Positions 8,785 through 17,808 are shown, counted from the first letter of the stretch. The stretch is DNA of 64,000 nt from Tissierella praeacuta_A (GCF_040396155.1 NZ_JBEBOY010000011.1:1-64000), one strand, 5' to 3'. Numbers and translations: made by a program. Notes: generated by a model from the letters alone, not told the origin.

Positions 8785-8816
8785 ATATCCTGTAATAAAA
8801 AGCGGGATATTTTTTA
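8785..8816 (+). terminator. Rho-independent terminator of the nitrogenase-like operon
   Basis: An 8-bp stem (ATATCCTG with CGGGATAT, one wobble), a 10-base loop and a T run form a clear terminator after the operon and the deaminase remnant. Confidence 0.7.
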
Positions 8817-9071
8817 TTGATAGAATCATATCTTGATATATTAAGTATAGAAATGGACTATCTCATATTATTTAAACTATTATAGGAGCTATAATGCCTA
8901 TAGAAGAAGTAATAGTTGTAGTTTATAACTAATAAAAAAAGATTTAGTAATATTATAAATATGATTTTAAATTCGATAGTCATATCATTAGTAAAGGACT
9001 CAGGAACTTGAAAGTTAAAAAATTATATAAATTTGAAAAAAGATTTGAGAAGTATAATTGATCGTAGCAGA
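8817..9071. other. No gene recognised
   Basis: AT-rich spacer between the operon terminator and the convergent Crp/Fnr gene. Only very short reading frames are present, and nothing was recognised. Confidence 0.5.
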
Positions 9072-9743
9072 TTAATTGTGTCTGTAAGAGCAAAGACTGA
9101 TTAAATCATCCATATTTAAAACAGTAATACCGTTTCGAGATGTACTTACAATACCCATCGTACGTAATTTTTTCAAAGCACGAGCTACTTCCAATCGACT
9201 TTCTCCAATGATTTCACCTACTTCTGCTTGATTAAGCTTGATTCCTTTTCCATGTAAATGCTGAGTATAAATGTAAATGAAATTACAAGTTTTAATAAAG
9301 GCTGTATTGTAGCATAGGTTGATTGATTCAAACATAAAAAGATTAGAATGACGAATACAATAGTCAGTCATAGCCATGTGAAAATCAGGATTTTCCAACA
9401 TGGTTTTATGAAATATTTCTGGTGTTATCCGAATAGCTAGTACGTCTGTGATAGCAGTTAGAACCAAAATATCTGATTCAATCTTATATTCATTGTCAGT
9501 GGGTCTGCATAATGAATATGGAAAAATAGAATCCTTCCCATGGAAACAAATGGTTTTTATAGAGCCTTCCTGATGAGTAAGTGACAGCTTGAAAATACCA
9601 TTAATAATATAATAAAGATATAAGTCTGAATTATTTGCTGTGATTTCATATCCTTTTTTTAGAGTACATTCTTCACCTTTGCTACGTAATAATGATTCAA
9701 AGTCACTGAAATGATTTTCAAAATAATAGGGTGAAAATCTCAT
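9072..9743 (-). CDS. Crp/Fnr-family transcriptional regulator
   Basis: This is a 223-residue regulator with an N-terminal cyclic-nucleotide-binding-type beta-barrel (about residues 15-120), a long dimer helix and a C-terminal winged helix (about 160-220) whose recognition region is EVGEIIGESRLEVARALKKL. No N-terminal cysteine cluster for FNR-type oxygen sensing is visible, and the barrel lacks the clear Arg-Ser pair of cAMP-binding CRP, so its effector is unknown. GGAGG lies upstream of the start. It is divergent from the carrier/aldolase operon, whose promoter carries a palindrome at -41.5, the usual place for activation by this family. Confidence 0.88.
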   Translation of the reverse strand: MRFSPYYFENHFSDFESLLRSKGEECTLKKGYEITANNSDLYLYYIINGIFKLSLTHQEGSIKTICFHGKDSIFPYSLCRPTDNEYKIESDILVLTAITDVLAIRITPEIFHKTMLENPDFHMAMTDYCIRHSNLFMFESINLCYNTAFIKTCNFIYIYTQHLHGKGIKLNQAEVGEIIGESRLEVARALKKLRTMGIVSTSRNGITVLNMDDLISLCSYRHN

Positions 9744-9909
9744 CTTTGGAACCTCCTCTTAGATTTTATTTTTCTAGTAATACAAGTTTGAAACATAGGA
9801 TTTATCTCGATTGGCAATGAGTAGTTAGTTGCCTAAAATACTCCAGCTTATGAAAAATATAATATCACCAGAAGATTTTTTCGTCAAATACCATTTTTTA
9901 TATATAATG

Positions 9910-9950
9910 TATCATTTGATATAGACACCATTTTTAATATTCACTATAAT
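9910..9950 (+). promoter_or_regulatory. Promoter with PrfA-type palindrome at -41.5
   Basis: TAGACA (9922-9927), a 17-base spacer and TATAAT (9945-9950) form a strong promoter with a weak -35. Directly upstream is the palindrome TATCA-TT-TGATA (9910-9921), centred about 41.5 bases before the expected start site. That is the class II activator position. The two-base gap resembles PrfA boxes rather than classical CRP sites. The divergent Crp/Fnr protein is the natural candidate to bind it. The rest of 9744-10140 is AT-rich leader with no recognised gene. Confidence 0.65.
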
Positions 9951-10140
9951 TAAGCCATAAAGTTACTTTATTACATCAAATAGCTAAGAGGTTTGTGAAG
10001 ATTAAAAGGACTAAAAGAAATGATAGTAGTTCTTTATGCTTGAGCAACTTTTAGCATCAGGTGCAAATAAAAATCCGGGTTTTAGTATTTATTCGAGAAG
10101 AGTTAGAACTTAGGTACAAATTATGAGGAGTGATTTTCTT

Positions 10141-11415
10141 ATGGCAGTTATTTCATTATTAGTCTTAGTTGCCGCCATCGCCTTAGGTGTGGCTTTTGGC
10201 AAGAACATTGGTATTATTTCTCTTGCAGCGGCAATGGTACTAGGTTTCGTTGGCGGTGTTCCAAGCAATGATATCATCGCTGGATTTTCTACTAATTTAT
10301 TTCTTAACATGACTGGAATGTTTTTCTTTTTTTCTATTGCGCAGTCTAATGGTGCATTGGAACTACTTTCCAAAAAGGTGTTTAAAAAAATTTCAGGGGC
10401 AACAAAACTCTATCCCATAATGGTATATCTAGTATGTGTTGGTATCACCATTATCGATCCAGGGGGATTAACTGTATATACATGTATGACTTTAATTACC
10501 ATGAGTATTGGAGCTCATATGGGATATAACCCCATTATGATTGGCATTATCACCATATATGCTGCAAACGCTGGTATTATGACGCCAGTAGGATTATTTG
10601 GGAATACAGCTAATCTAATAATTATTAATGCAGGATATTCAGATAGCTCAATCTCTATACTTTTAAATGGAATCATCATGCACACAATTGGATGTATTTT
10701 AGTTTATATACTGTATAGAGGGTGGAAAATTAAGAACGATCAAGGTGAAACGACTTCAATAGAAAGTGTATTTGAAGATATTAGGCCTTTTAATAAAAAT
10801 CAAAAATTCACTTTGATAATGCTAGTTTTTATGATTTTATGTATTATGCTATTAAAAACTCATGCTGGGCTGACAGCGCTTGTATTTAGTGTAATATTAT
10901 TAATAACCAATTGTGCAGATGAAAAGGAGGCATTTGCAGGAACACCTTGGGAAACAATCTTTCTATGTGTTGGAATTGGATGTCTATTGAATGTATCTCA
11001 AATATTAGGTGGTTTAACATTAATGACTGATTTGTTTTCTTCTATGTCTAGCCGATGGACTGCAGCTCCCATTCTAGGATTTACTTCTTCAGTAATGTCT
11101 TTTTTCTCTTTGGCCATTGCTGGACCTATACCTACACTAATTTCTACAGTTGCACGAGTAAATGAAAGTATAGGTAATGTATTTCAGCCAATTGAATTAA
11201 TTAGTTCGATTATAAATGGTGGATATACTGCTACTATAAGTCCTTTATCCATGGGAGGGGCCATGATTATGGCAACTTATGATCAGCTTTTTAAACCAAA
11301 TGTAGAAGAGAAAAACCAAGTGTTTAGGACATTGTTCTTTACTGCTGTTATTATTTCTATTATAGCTGCATTACTTGCAAATACTGGAATGTACAAAATT
11401 TTTGCCAATATATAA
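10141..11415 (+). CDS. MatC/SLC13-like carboxylate carrier
   Basis: This is a 424-residue membrane protein with about 11-12 hydrophobic spans. It resembles the MatC N-terminal-domain family of dicarboxylate carriers within the ion-transporter superfamily: a VGGVPSNDIIAGFSTNLFL-like opening near residue 40, glycine/proline-rich re-entrant segments (NAGIMTPVGLFGNTANLI and a mirrored NGGYTATISPLSMGGAM near the C-terminus). The start at 10141 is preferred because GAGGAG lies ten bases upstream; an ATG at 10123 overlaps that site. It is first in the operon with DUF6282, cupin and aldolase genes. The substrate is probably a hydroxy- or keto-dicarboxylate used by the aldolase. That link is inference. 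Confidence 0.78.
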   Translation: MAVISLLVLVAAIALGVAFGKNIGIISLAAAMVLGFVGGVPSNDIIAGFSTNLFLNMTGMFFFFSIAQSNGALELLSKKVFKKISGATKLYPIMVYLVCVGITIIDPGGLTVYTCMTLITMSIGAHMGYNPIMIGIITIYAANAGIMTPVGLFGNTANLIIINAGYSDSSISILLNGIIMHTIGCILVYILYRGWKIKNDQGETTSIESVFEDIRPFNKNQKFTLIMLVFMILCIMLLKTHAGLTALVFSVILLITNCADEKEAFAGTPWETIFLCVGIGCLLNVSQILGGLTLMTDLFSSMSSRWTAAPILGFTSSVMSFFSLAIAGPIPTLISTVARVNESIGNVFQPIELISSIINGGYTATISPLSMGGAMIMATYDQLFKPNVEEKNQVFRTLFFTAVIISIIAALLANTGMYKIFANI

Positions 11416-11526
11416 ATTAACAAAAATATAGGATTCACAAAAAAGATATATATAAATTAACAGCTTAAATTTTTAAGTAAAAATATTAAGGATTTATTGG
11501 AAAATTATAGATTGGAGGAATTAATT

Positions 11527-12402
11527 ATGGATAGAGAGATTTTGAAAGGAATAATTGATATGCATGTACATTGTGGTCCATCAGTAGCTAATAGACAGCT
11601 AGATGCCGCAGAAATGTTAAAAGAAGCAGAGGCAGCAGGATATGCTGGATTTTTAGTAAAAGATCATTATTTTCCAAGTATGCTAGGAACTAAAATGGTT
11701 GAAAAGCATTTGGGAAATGGTACATGTAAGGTCTATGGAAGTATGTGTTTAAATAATTCAGTTGGACTTTTTAATCTAAAGGCATTGGATACAGCAAGAC
11801 AAATGGATGCAAAGATCATATATTTTCCAACAGTATCGACTCAAAAACATATTGATGATCATAAAAATAGTTCATTTGTAGGTGGTGGAAAAACAACAGT
11901 TCCTGAAAATCCTGTTTCATATGTTGATAAAGAAGGAAATATGGATTCTGCAGCCATTGAGTGTTTGAAGTATATGGCAGAATATGACATGGTGCTTGGA
12001 ACAGGCCACGGAACCTTGTGGGAAGTTGATTGCTTAGTTAAAAAGGCTGTAGAGTTAGGTGTTAAAAGGATATTAGTAAATCATCCACATTATAATGTAG
12101 GTGCTTCATATGAAGATATGAAAAGATGGGCAGATCTAGGGGCATATATTGAATTAAATGTATGTGTTTTCAAAGGTGGTTCAAAGATAGGGAATGTTGA
12201 TGATATAGTAGCTAAAAAGATAATAGATACAGTAGGAGTTGAACATATTATACTTGATACAGATTTAGGACAGGCTAATAATGGCTCACCTATAGAAGGA
12301 ATGTTTAATTATATTAATCTATTAGAAAGGGAATTTGGTATTACGGAAGAACAGATTAATATTATGGCTAAGAAAAACCCTATAGAATTATTTAATCTTT
12401 AA
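11527..12402 (+). CDS. DUF6282-type amidohydrolase-like protein
   Basis: This is a 291-residue protein with the metal-dependent hydrolase (TIM-barrel) layout. It has an N-terminal HVH metal pair in DMHVHCGPSV near residue 15-24, KDHYFPS, GTGHGTLWEVD near 160, NHPHYNVG near 185, and a late DTDLGQ where a catalytic Asp is expected. This pattern matches the uncharacterised DUF6282 family as I recognise it. The start at 11527 has TTGGAGGA upstream. Its place between a carboxylate carrier and an aldolase suggests ring opening or hydrolysis of a lactone, lactam or amide before aldol cleavage. The substrate is not known. Confidence 0.75.
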   Translation: MDREILKGIIDMHVHCGPSVANRQLDAAEMLKEAEAAGYAGFLVKDHYFPSMLGTKMVEKHLGNGTCKVYGSMCLNNSVGLFNLKALDTARQMDAKIIYFPTVSTQKHIDDHKNSSFVGGGKTTVPENPVSYVDKEGNMDSAAIECLKYMAEYDMVLGTGHGTLWEVDCLVKKAVELGVKRILVNHPHYNVGASYEDMKRWADLGAYIELNVCVFKGGSKIGNVDDIVAKKIIDTVGVEHIILDTDLGQANNGSPIEGMFNYINLLEREFGITEEQINIMAKKNPIELFNL

Positions 12403-12550
12403 TAATCTCTATAATCTATTCCATATTATTATATTATGGTAGGAGTATCAATTAGTAGATATTAAACAATAAAAGCATATAGAAGCAGTAAGATAAAATA
12501 ATTTAAATAATTATATTAACAAATACATTAAAATTAATGGAGGTAGAAAA

Positions 12551-12934
12551 ATGGCAAGAGTAGAATCTGGTAATTGGAATAATTTACCATGGCAAGAAGT
12601 AAGAGAAGGAATAACTAGAGTAGTTTTTGGAATGGGTGCAGATAATGTTAATTGCACTATTAATAAAGTTGATAATGGAAATGAAGTAAGACCACATGCA
12701 CATCCAGATAATGAACAAATTGCACTAGTTATAGAAGGTGAATGTGATTACTATGTTGATGGAACCCCATATAGACTAACGCCTGGATCATGGGTAACTG
12801 TACCTAAAGGTGTAGAACACTATATTCATGTTTATGACAGTCCTGTACCATGTATGCAAATAGATATTTTCTATCCATTAAGACCAGAATATAATGAATC
12901 ATATAGTAAATTTCTAGAAGAGCAAAACAAATAA
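12551..12934 (+). CDS. Cupin-domain protein
   Basis: This is a 127-residue single-domain cupin. Motif 1 is seen as RPHAHPDNEQIALVIEGE, giving the metal-binding histidines and Glu, and motif 2 as PKGVEHYIHV. GGAGG lies eight bases before the ATG. Small cupins in catabolic operons are often isomerases, lyases or sugar/acid epimerase-like enzymes, but the sequence alone does not decide. It lies in the same orientation as the flanking hydrolase and aldolase genes, with about 110-150-base gaps lacking clear terminators. Confidence 0.8.
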   Translation: MARVESGNWNNLPWQEVREGITRVVFGMGADNVNCTINKVDNGNEVRPHAHPDNEQIALVIEGECDYYVDGTPYRLTPGSWVTVPKGVEHYIHVYDSPVPCMQIDIFYPLRPEYNESYSKFLEEQNK

Positions 12935-13045
12935 TAGTCTTAATATTCATAGGATAATTATAGAATTATTCAGCAAATTGTTAAACATAGTCTTTATTTA
13001 TATGTAAATAATAAATGTTATGTTTTATTCGATAGGAGATATATT

Positions 13046-13819
13046 ATGAAAATGCGTAATTTAGTGAAAGAAAAACTTGAAAAAGATGGATATGTGCTAG
13101 GAGCATTTGTTGCATCAGGATCACCAACTAATGCTGAGATTTTGGGCATTAATAATCTTGATTTTATTCTGATTGATATGGAGCATGCGCAGACCAATAT
13201 GGAAACAATGGTTGACATGGCCAGAGCTTCTGAGTTATATGGAATGGCACCATTTGTTCGTGTTTACAATCCTGTTGATGGGCCAATGATGGCACGAATG
13301 CTAGATGTAGGGATACATGGATTGATGATTCCTATGGTAGAAACTCCTGAGCATGCAAAATATATTATAGATAATGTTAAAATTGCTCCCTTGGGTAAGA
13401 GAGGAATAGGAGCAGGACGTGGGACACGTTGGGGATGGTATGAAGATTACAATAGAGGAGAATGTAATGATAATACTTATATAATAATGCAATGCGAAAC
13501 AAGAAAGGGAGTTGAAAATATTGAAGAAATATGTAAGACACCAGGTCTTGATTGCGTCTTTATTGGAACAGCTGATTTATCACAGGATATGGGATGTCTT
13601 GGGGATATGAAGAACCCTGAACTTATAAACGCTATAGATAAAGTATTAAAAAGCTGCCAAAAATATAATATTGTTGCAGGAATTGTTACAGGATCTGCAG
13701 AAGAGGCTTCGATGCGTATTAAACAGGGTTTTAAGTTAGTAACTATTATGAACGACCTTGGACTTTTTAGAAGTCAAAGCAAAAAACTAATTGATGCTGT
13801 TCGAGGGAGCATTTCATAA
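13046..13819 (+). CDS. HpcH/HpaI-family aldolase
   Basis: This is a 257-residue class II aldolase of the HpcH/HpaI (PEP-utilising-like TIM barrel) family, which makes or splits 4-hydroxy-2-oxo acids to pyruvate and an aldehyde. Visible marks are DFILIDMEHAQTN (catalytic Asp/Glu/His region, residues about 32-45), PFVRV near 71, GIHGLMIPMVETPEHA near 91, and metal-binding QCETRKGVENI followed by DCVFIGTADLSQDMG, where Glu and Asp bind the divalent metal. GGAGAT precedes the ATG. It closes the carrier/DUF6282/cupin operon, and a terminator follows. The pathway would feed pyruvate plus an unknown aldehyde into central metabolism. Confidence 0.87.
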   Translation: MKMRNLVKEKLEKDGYVLGAFVASGSPTNAEILGINNLDFILIDMEHAQTNMETMVDMARASELYGMAPFVRVYNPVDGPMMARMLDVGIHGLMIPMVETPEHAKYIIDNVKIAPLGKRGIGAGRGTRWGWYEDYNRGECNDNTYIIMQCETRKGVENIEEICKTPGLDCVFIGTADLSQDMGCLGDMKNPELINAIDKVLKSCQKYNIVAGIVTGSAEEASMRIKQGFKLVTIMNDLGLFRSQSKKLIDAVRGSIS

Positions 13820-13946
13820 TAAGTATATTTAATCAGCATGAACATAATTTTATAGAATTAAATAATAGCTTCAAATTATATTAATAGACAAGATTCTGAG
13901 ATAATATAATTATATAGTAGATTAATTAAATTTAAATTATATCTAG

Positions 13947-13988
13947 AGCTGAATGTTCCAGATGGTGACTGGTCATTCAGCTTTTTTG
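13947..13988 (+). terminator. Terminator of the aldolase operon
   Basis: A 9-bp perfect stem (AGCTGAATG with CATTCAGCT) is followed by six T residues. Confidence 0.8.
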
Positions 13989-13995
13989 ATCTGTA

Positions 13996-14086
13996 GCCAT
14001 TATGTGTGAAAAGGTTAGAACCTTATTATGAAAAATTAGGGTTTACAAAGTTTTCTGTTGGTATGACACGAGATGTTAATCATTAA
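13996..14086 (+). pseudogene. 3' remnant of a GNAT acetyltransferase
   Basis: From 14003 the bases encode the last 27 codons of the same acetyltransferase that is intact at 29284-29703 (LEPYYEKLGFTKFSVGMTR, ending D-V-N-H). Everything upstream is missing, so this is a 5'-truncated copy. It is followed, as at 29.7 kb, by the 3' end of the WYL regulator in opposite orientation. Confidence 0.82.
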
Positions 14087-14092
14087 TTTTAA

Positions 14093-15043
14093 TTATTTAT
14101 ATTGCTGAATAATTTCGGAAGCTTTTGCTTTAATTTCATTAACACCTTCAACAGGCTGTATGATTCTTATATTTTTTCCATACGTAAAAGCGAATTCAAT
14201 GCCTTGCCAGATATCTTCAAAAACTATATCTAAGTAAATTTTATTGTCTCTTACAACTTCTTTACTTATAGTGATAAATTTTCTTTCCTTTATATGATTT
14301 ATAATTGAAGGGTCAACCATAAAAGTAAACGTATATTTAGGAATTCGAGATTTATAATTACTGGTAGATGATTTCCAATGAACTTCTAAGTTGAAATCAC
14401 TTGGTCTATCGAAATGCTCTTCTGTAAAAATGGCACTTTCTATGGAACTGACCTTATACGTTTTAATTATTTCAGCATCTATTGCAATCAAATACCAGAT
14501 GCCTCTTTTACATACTAATCCCAGTGGATTTAAGATTACTTCTTTTGTTTCCTTTATTTTTCTATATACTATTTTGATTATACTGCTGTTCCAGATGGCA
14601 TTTTGTAATAAGGAAAGAATATTTTTATCTACAATCGCAGGGTTTTCACCCCAAGTATGCATATCTATATAAATGTAGTTTTGAATATTTTCAACTTCCT
14701 TGATTTGATTTGGAGCGGAACCTCCTAAAAGTTTAAGTATTGTAGAGTATTTAAGTTTTTCAAAACCTAAGTCTTCTAAAATTTTGTCGCCGGTTGGAAT
14801 AAATAAAGAGTAAATTTCATCATTATTTATTCCACTTAAAGAAGTTTTATAATCTCCTAATAGCTTTATTCCTCCGTTTGTTCCTCTATCAGCGAATATT
14901 GGTACCCCAGCACTGCTTAAAGCTTCAATATCTCTATAAATAGTTCTGACAGAGACCTCTAACCTTTGAGCTAATTCACTAGCTGTTAGTTGTTTATGCA
15001 TCTGCAATAGCATTAATATAGAAATCAATCTATCTGCTTTCAT
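14093..15043 (-). CDS. HTH-WYL (YafY/DeoR-like) transcriptional regulator
   Basis: This is a 316-residue regulator. The N-terminal winged helix reads QLTASELAQRLEVSVRTIYR (about residues 16-35), followed by the D-I-E-A-L-S/A-G-V-P-I turn typical of the family. The WYL ligand-sensing domain lies in the middle third (NPLGLVCKRGIWYLIAIDAE) and a WCX-like C-terminus follows. AAGGAG lies ahead of the ATG at 15043. It is divergent from the reductase-like gene at 15158, which it probably controls. A degraded copy of its 3' end lies at 29707-29930. WYL proteins sense nucleic-acid or small ligands; this one's ligand is unknown. Confidence 0.88.
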   Translation of the reverse strand: MKADRLISILMLLQMHKQLTASELAQRLEVSVRTIYRDIEALSSAGVPIFADRGTNGGIKLLGDYKTSLSGINNDEIYSLFIPTGDKILEDLGFEKLKYSTILKLLGGSAPNQIKEVENIQNYIYIDMHTWGENPAIVDKNILSLLQNAIWNSSIIKIVYRKIKETKEVILNPLGLVCKRGIWYLIAIDAEIIKTYKVSSIESAIFTEEHFDRPSDFNLEVHWKSSTSNYKSRIPKYTFTFMVDPSIINHIKERKFITISKEVVRDNKIYLDIVFEDIWQGIEFAFTYGKNIRIIQPVEGVNEIKAKASEIIQQYK

Positions 15044-15157
15044 AATATCTCCTTTCCAATATGACATAGGATGTCAACTATTATAAGCTATAATGTATTT
15101 AATATCAAGTAATAGAAATTATATTAATACGGTATTAGTTAACTAAAAGGAGGTTCT

Positions 15158-15685
15158 ATGATGAGTAGAAAAATTATAATGAATTTGGCAATGAGTATTG
15201 ATGGCTTTATTGCTGATGAAAACGGTGGTTTTGATTGGATTGTCGGTGATGGAAATAACAGACTTAATACTGAAAAACAATGGGATTATGATAAATTCTT
15301 AGATAGAATTGATACTGTTGTTATGGGGAAAAACTGCTATGACCAAAAATTTTACGAGGAGTTTAAAGAAAAAACTGTATTTGTCGCTACTTCTAAATCT
15401 CTGGATGATTATGAAAATATTAAATTTATTAATGGTGATATTTGCAAAGTTATTCTTAATGAAAAGAAAAAAGAGGGCAAAGACATTTTTTTATTTGGTG
15501 GTGGCATTCTTATAGATAGCTTTATCAAAGCAGATATAATTGATGAATTTATTATAGGTATTATTCCAACTGTTTTAGGAAAAGGCAGACCATTGTTTTT
15601 GGGAAACAATCCTACCATAAAATTAAAGCTAGAAGAATATTATATTGATAATGGAGTTACAATTCTATGCTATAAAAAACGTTAA
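15158..15685 (+). CDS. Dihydrofolate reductase-family (RibD C-terminal-like) protein
   Basis: This is a 175-residue NADPH-dependent reductase-like protein. It has MSIDGFIADENGGFDWI (residues about 12-28), VVMGKNCYDQ, KTVFVATSK and the glycine-rich FLFGGGILIDSF that binds NADPH in the RibD-C/DHFR fold, then GIIPTVLGKGRPLF. These proteins are often annotated dihydrofolate reductase but usually reduce other substrates. AAAGGAGG precedes a double ATG (15158/15161). It is divergent from the WYL regulator, with a terminator about 100 bases downstream, so it is a one-gene unit. Confidence 0.85.
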   Translation: MMSRKIIMNLAMSIDGFIADENGGFDWIVGDGNNRLNTEKQWDYDKFLDRIDTVVMGKNCYDQKFYEEFKEKTVFVATSKSLDDYENIKFINGDICKVILNEKKKEGKDIFLFGGGILIDSFIKADIIDEFIIGIIPTVLGKGRPLFLGNNPTIKLKLEEYYIDNGVTILCYKKR

Positions 15686-15790
15686 TTCTCGGTTAAAGGT
15701 ATTTAATATCTATTTGATGGCACTGGAATTGCGTAATTATTATTATGAGCATACTCTTTATTGTACTGCAAGTAGATCTAAACAAAAATT

Positions 15791-15830
15791 CAAAGGCACT
15801 AAGATAATAAGATCTTGGTGCTTTTGTTCT
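15791..15830 (+). terminator. Rho-independent terminator
   Basis: A 15-bp stem (CAAAGGCACTAAGAT with ATCTTGGTGCTTTTG, wobble pairs allowed) with a 6-base loop follows the reductase-like gene. The stem ends in T-rich sequence. Confidence 0.7.
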
Positions 15831-16010
15831 TTGTATTATGAATACCACCTGCTATGCGCAACATCATAAACCTAAGGAAATCCTATATAACATTTACTGC
15901 TTACCAGGTTTCCTTATTTTTATATATAGGTTAAAATGAAATTATACACGCTTTCTAAGAGTGGTGTATGATATACTTAATAAAATAGAAATAAGAAGGG
16001 AATGATATTC

Positions 16011-16787
16011 GTGAATTTTCCAACTAAGATTGGTGTAGATTCAGACGGATATATACTAAATCAAACATCTGAAAATAAAATAAATTCTACTTATCTCCTT
16101 TTATTAAATCAGTTAACTGAGATCTTAAAACAGTGTACAGGTGATAAGTTACATAGTATATATGTATATGGTAGTGTAGGAAGGGGGGAAGAAATTCCTG
16201 GTAAATCAGATATTGATTTATCTATAATATTAACATCACCACTTACATCTACTGAAATAAAAATACTAAATAAGGAAAAAATAAAATTTATAAATGCTAA
16301 TCATCATATTGTACCAAAAGTAGATTTTGATATTGGAATATTGGACGAGGTATTAAAAAAAGATAATCTATACTATTGGGGGTTTTGGATAAAACACATA
16401 TGTACTTGTATTTATGGAGAAGATTTATCTATCCATTTTCCTAGAATGAAACCTAACATTAATATATGTAAATCTTTAAATCAAGATATCGTTGATACGC
16501 TTAAAAACTATAAAAAGCAAATAATTGAAGAAGATTTTGATGATGGTATATTTATAACAGTTTTAAAGCGTATTATCAGAGGTGCATATTGTCTTGTATC
16601 AGTGAAAGATGAAAGTTGGTCGATAAATATTCAAGAAAATTTAGTTATACTCAATCATTATTATCCAAATGAAGAATCTTTTAAAAAAATTAGGTTGATA
16701 CTTAGAGGTGAAAAAAGTTTGATACATACAGAGATATTAGATTATATCGATTATTTTACTATTTGGTTTAACCAAAATACCGTATGA
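16011..16787 (+). CDS. Nucleotidyltransferase-domain protein (ANT-like)
   Basis: This is a 258-residue protein with the minimal nucleotidyltransferase fold near its N-terminus: the GSVGRG phosphate loop (about residues 49-54) followed by GKSDIDLSIIL, whose two aspartates bind metal. A third acidic residue lies in VDFDIGILD. The C-terminal half is helical, as in aminoglycoside adenylyltransferases. A GTG at 16011 is preferred because AAGGG lies ten bases upstream; an ATG at 16002 is too close to that site but cannot be excluded. In an island rich in drug-modifying folds it could be an antibiotic nucleotidyltransferase, but the substrate is unknown. Confidence 0.75.
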   Translation: MNFPTKIGVDSDGYILNQTSENKINSTYLLLLNQLTEILKQCTGDKLHSIYVYGSVGRGEEIPGKSDIDLSIILTSPLTSTEIKILNKEKIKFINANHHIVPKVDFDIGILDEVLKKDNLYYWGFWIKHICTCIYGEDLSIHFPRMKPNINICKSLNQDIVDTLKNYKKQIIEEDFDDGIFITVLKRIIRGAYCLVSVKDESWSINIQENLVILNHYYPNEESFKKIRLILRGEKSLIHTEILDYIDYFTIWFNQNTV

Positions 16788-16825
16788 TTAAGTACACCAT
16801 TCAACTCTTCCCTAAACACATATTT

Positions 16826-16965
16826 AAGGAGAAGTTATAAATTAATTGAATTTATAATCCACTTAGTTTATAATGTAAGGAATTGATATACTAGGTATAA
16901 GGAGTAGACAGAGATGAAAAAGAGAATATTAAGATTTTTATCTTTCGGAATTGGATATTCTACTG
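16826..16965 (+). repeat. Segment duplicated at 29931-30003
   Basis: Bases 16826-16887 and 16943-16960 both recur, fused, at 29931-30003, as if the distant copy lost the part between two GGAATTG repeats. A 21-codon frame at 16914-16979 within the segment is too short to call. An imperfect hairpin lies at 16984-17022. Confidence 0.65.
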
Positions 16966-17065
16966 ATATTTTTTTCTGAATTGGCTTGAGAAAGAGATAA
17001 GTTACCTAAAGTTTTCTCAAGCTAAGTAAAATAGTAGTTAATTTATATCGAAAGAAGGTAATTTA

Positions 17066-17479
17066 ATGAAAAGTAATAAATCTAAAGATAATAATAGAAT
17101 AGAAAGAATAAATCCGGTGGGAGTTCCAGCACCAGTTGGTAGGTATAGTCATATTACTAAAGTACCAAGAGATTCTGAAATTTATGTTTTTTCAGGTCAA
17201 GTAGGAGTAGATTTTGAAGGAAATGTTCCTTCAAATCTTAATGAGCAAGTAATCAACACTTTCTTTAATATATCCAGATTATTATCTAGTCAAGATCTAA
17301 ATCCAGATAATGTTATAAAGGTAAATATTTGGGCTACTGAACAAATAGATTGGGATTTCTTCGACTCTAAGTGGGATGAACTTTTCGGTGATAATTCACC
17401 GTCTATGACTATTGCATATATAAACGAATTAGGATTGCCTGAATTAAAAATCGAAATAGAAATATGGGCTGCAAAGTAA
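17066..17479 (+). CDS. RidA/YjgF-family protein
   Basis: This is a 137-residue member of the RidA superfamily, whose archetype hydrolyses reactive enamine/imine intermediates made by PLP enzymes. Typical stretches are GRYSHITKVP, VFSGQVGVDFEGN and KVNIWATE. The arginine that RidA needs for imine hydrolysis, normally in the R-x-C/V-V-E segment before the last strands, is not seen; the matching stretch reads SMTIAYINELGLPELKIEIE. It therefore probably belongs to a non-deaminase subgroup with a different job. AGAAGG precedes the ATG, and a strong terminator follows 100 bases downstream. Confidence 0.85.
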   Translation: MKSNKSKDNNRIERINPVGVPAPVGRYSHITKVPRDSEIYVFSGQVGVDFEGNVPSNLNEQVINTFFNISRLLSSQDLNPDNVIKVNIWATEQIDWDFFDSKWDELFGDNSPSMTIAYINELGLPELKIEIEIWAAK

Positions 17480-17578
17480 TTACTATACTTATTTCATTAT
17501 AAGAAAATAATAAAACTAGGTTATTTGAATTAAGCAAAACTTATCTTTTTATATAAATTTTAGGGCTTAAGTCAACAG

Positions 17579-17620
17579 AGAGCAATCTAAACATTAGATT
17601 GCTCTTTATAATTTTTTTAA
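17579..17620 (+). terminator. Rho-independent terminator
   Basis: An 11-bp perfect stem (AGAGCAATCTA with TAGATTGCTCT) with a 5-base loop is followed by T-rich sequence, after the RidA gene. Confidence 0.85.
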
Positions 17621-17808
17621 TTTTAGTAAAATCTTGAGAACATAATTATGTTTTAAATTTAGACTTAGAGCAGAGTTAATAGTACCTTAGACCTAAGGTG
17701 CTACTTCTAGTATCTGAGGTGGCAGGTTTCTGAAAATGAACAATCTAAAAAAACTGCCTATACATTAGGAACAGAAATTTTAAAATATTAATTGAGAGGT
17801 GTTTCAAG
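17621..17808. other. No gene recognised
   Basis: Spacer after the RidA terminator. It contains the inverted pair ACCTTAG/CTAAGGT near 17692-17705, and nothing coding was recognised. Confidence 0.4.

Noticed and set aside
15873..15925. Second terminator after the reductase-like gene
   Set aside because: TAAGGAAATCC and GGTTTCCTTA pair only with a bulge and a loop of about 25 bases, so support is too weak beside the strong hairpin at 15791.
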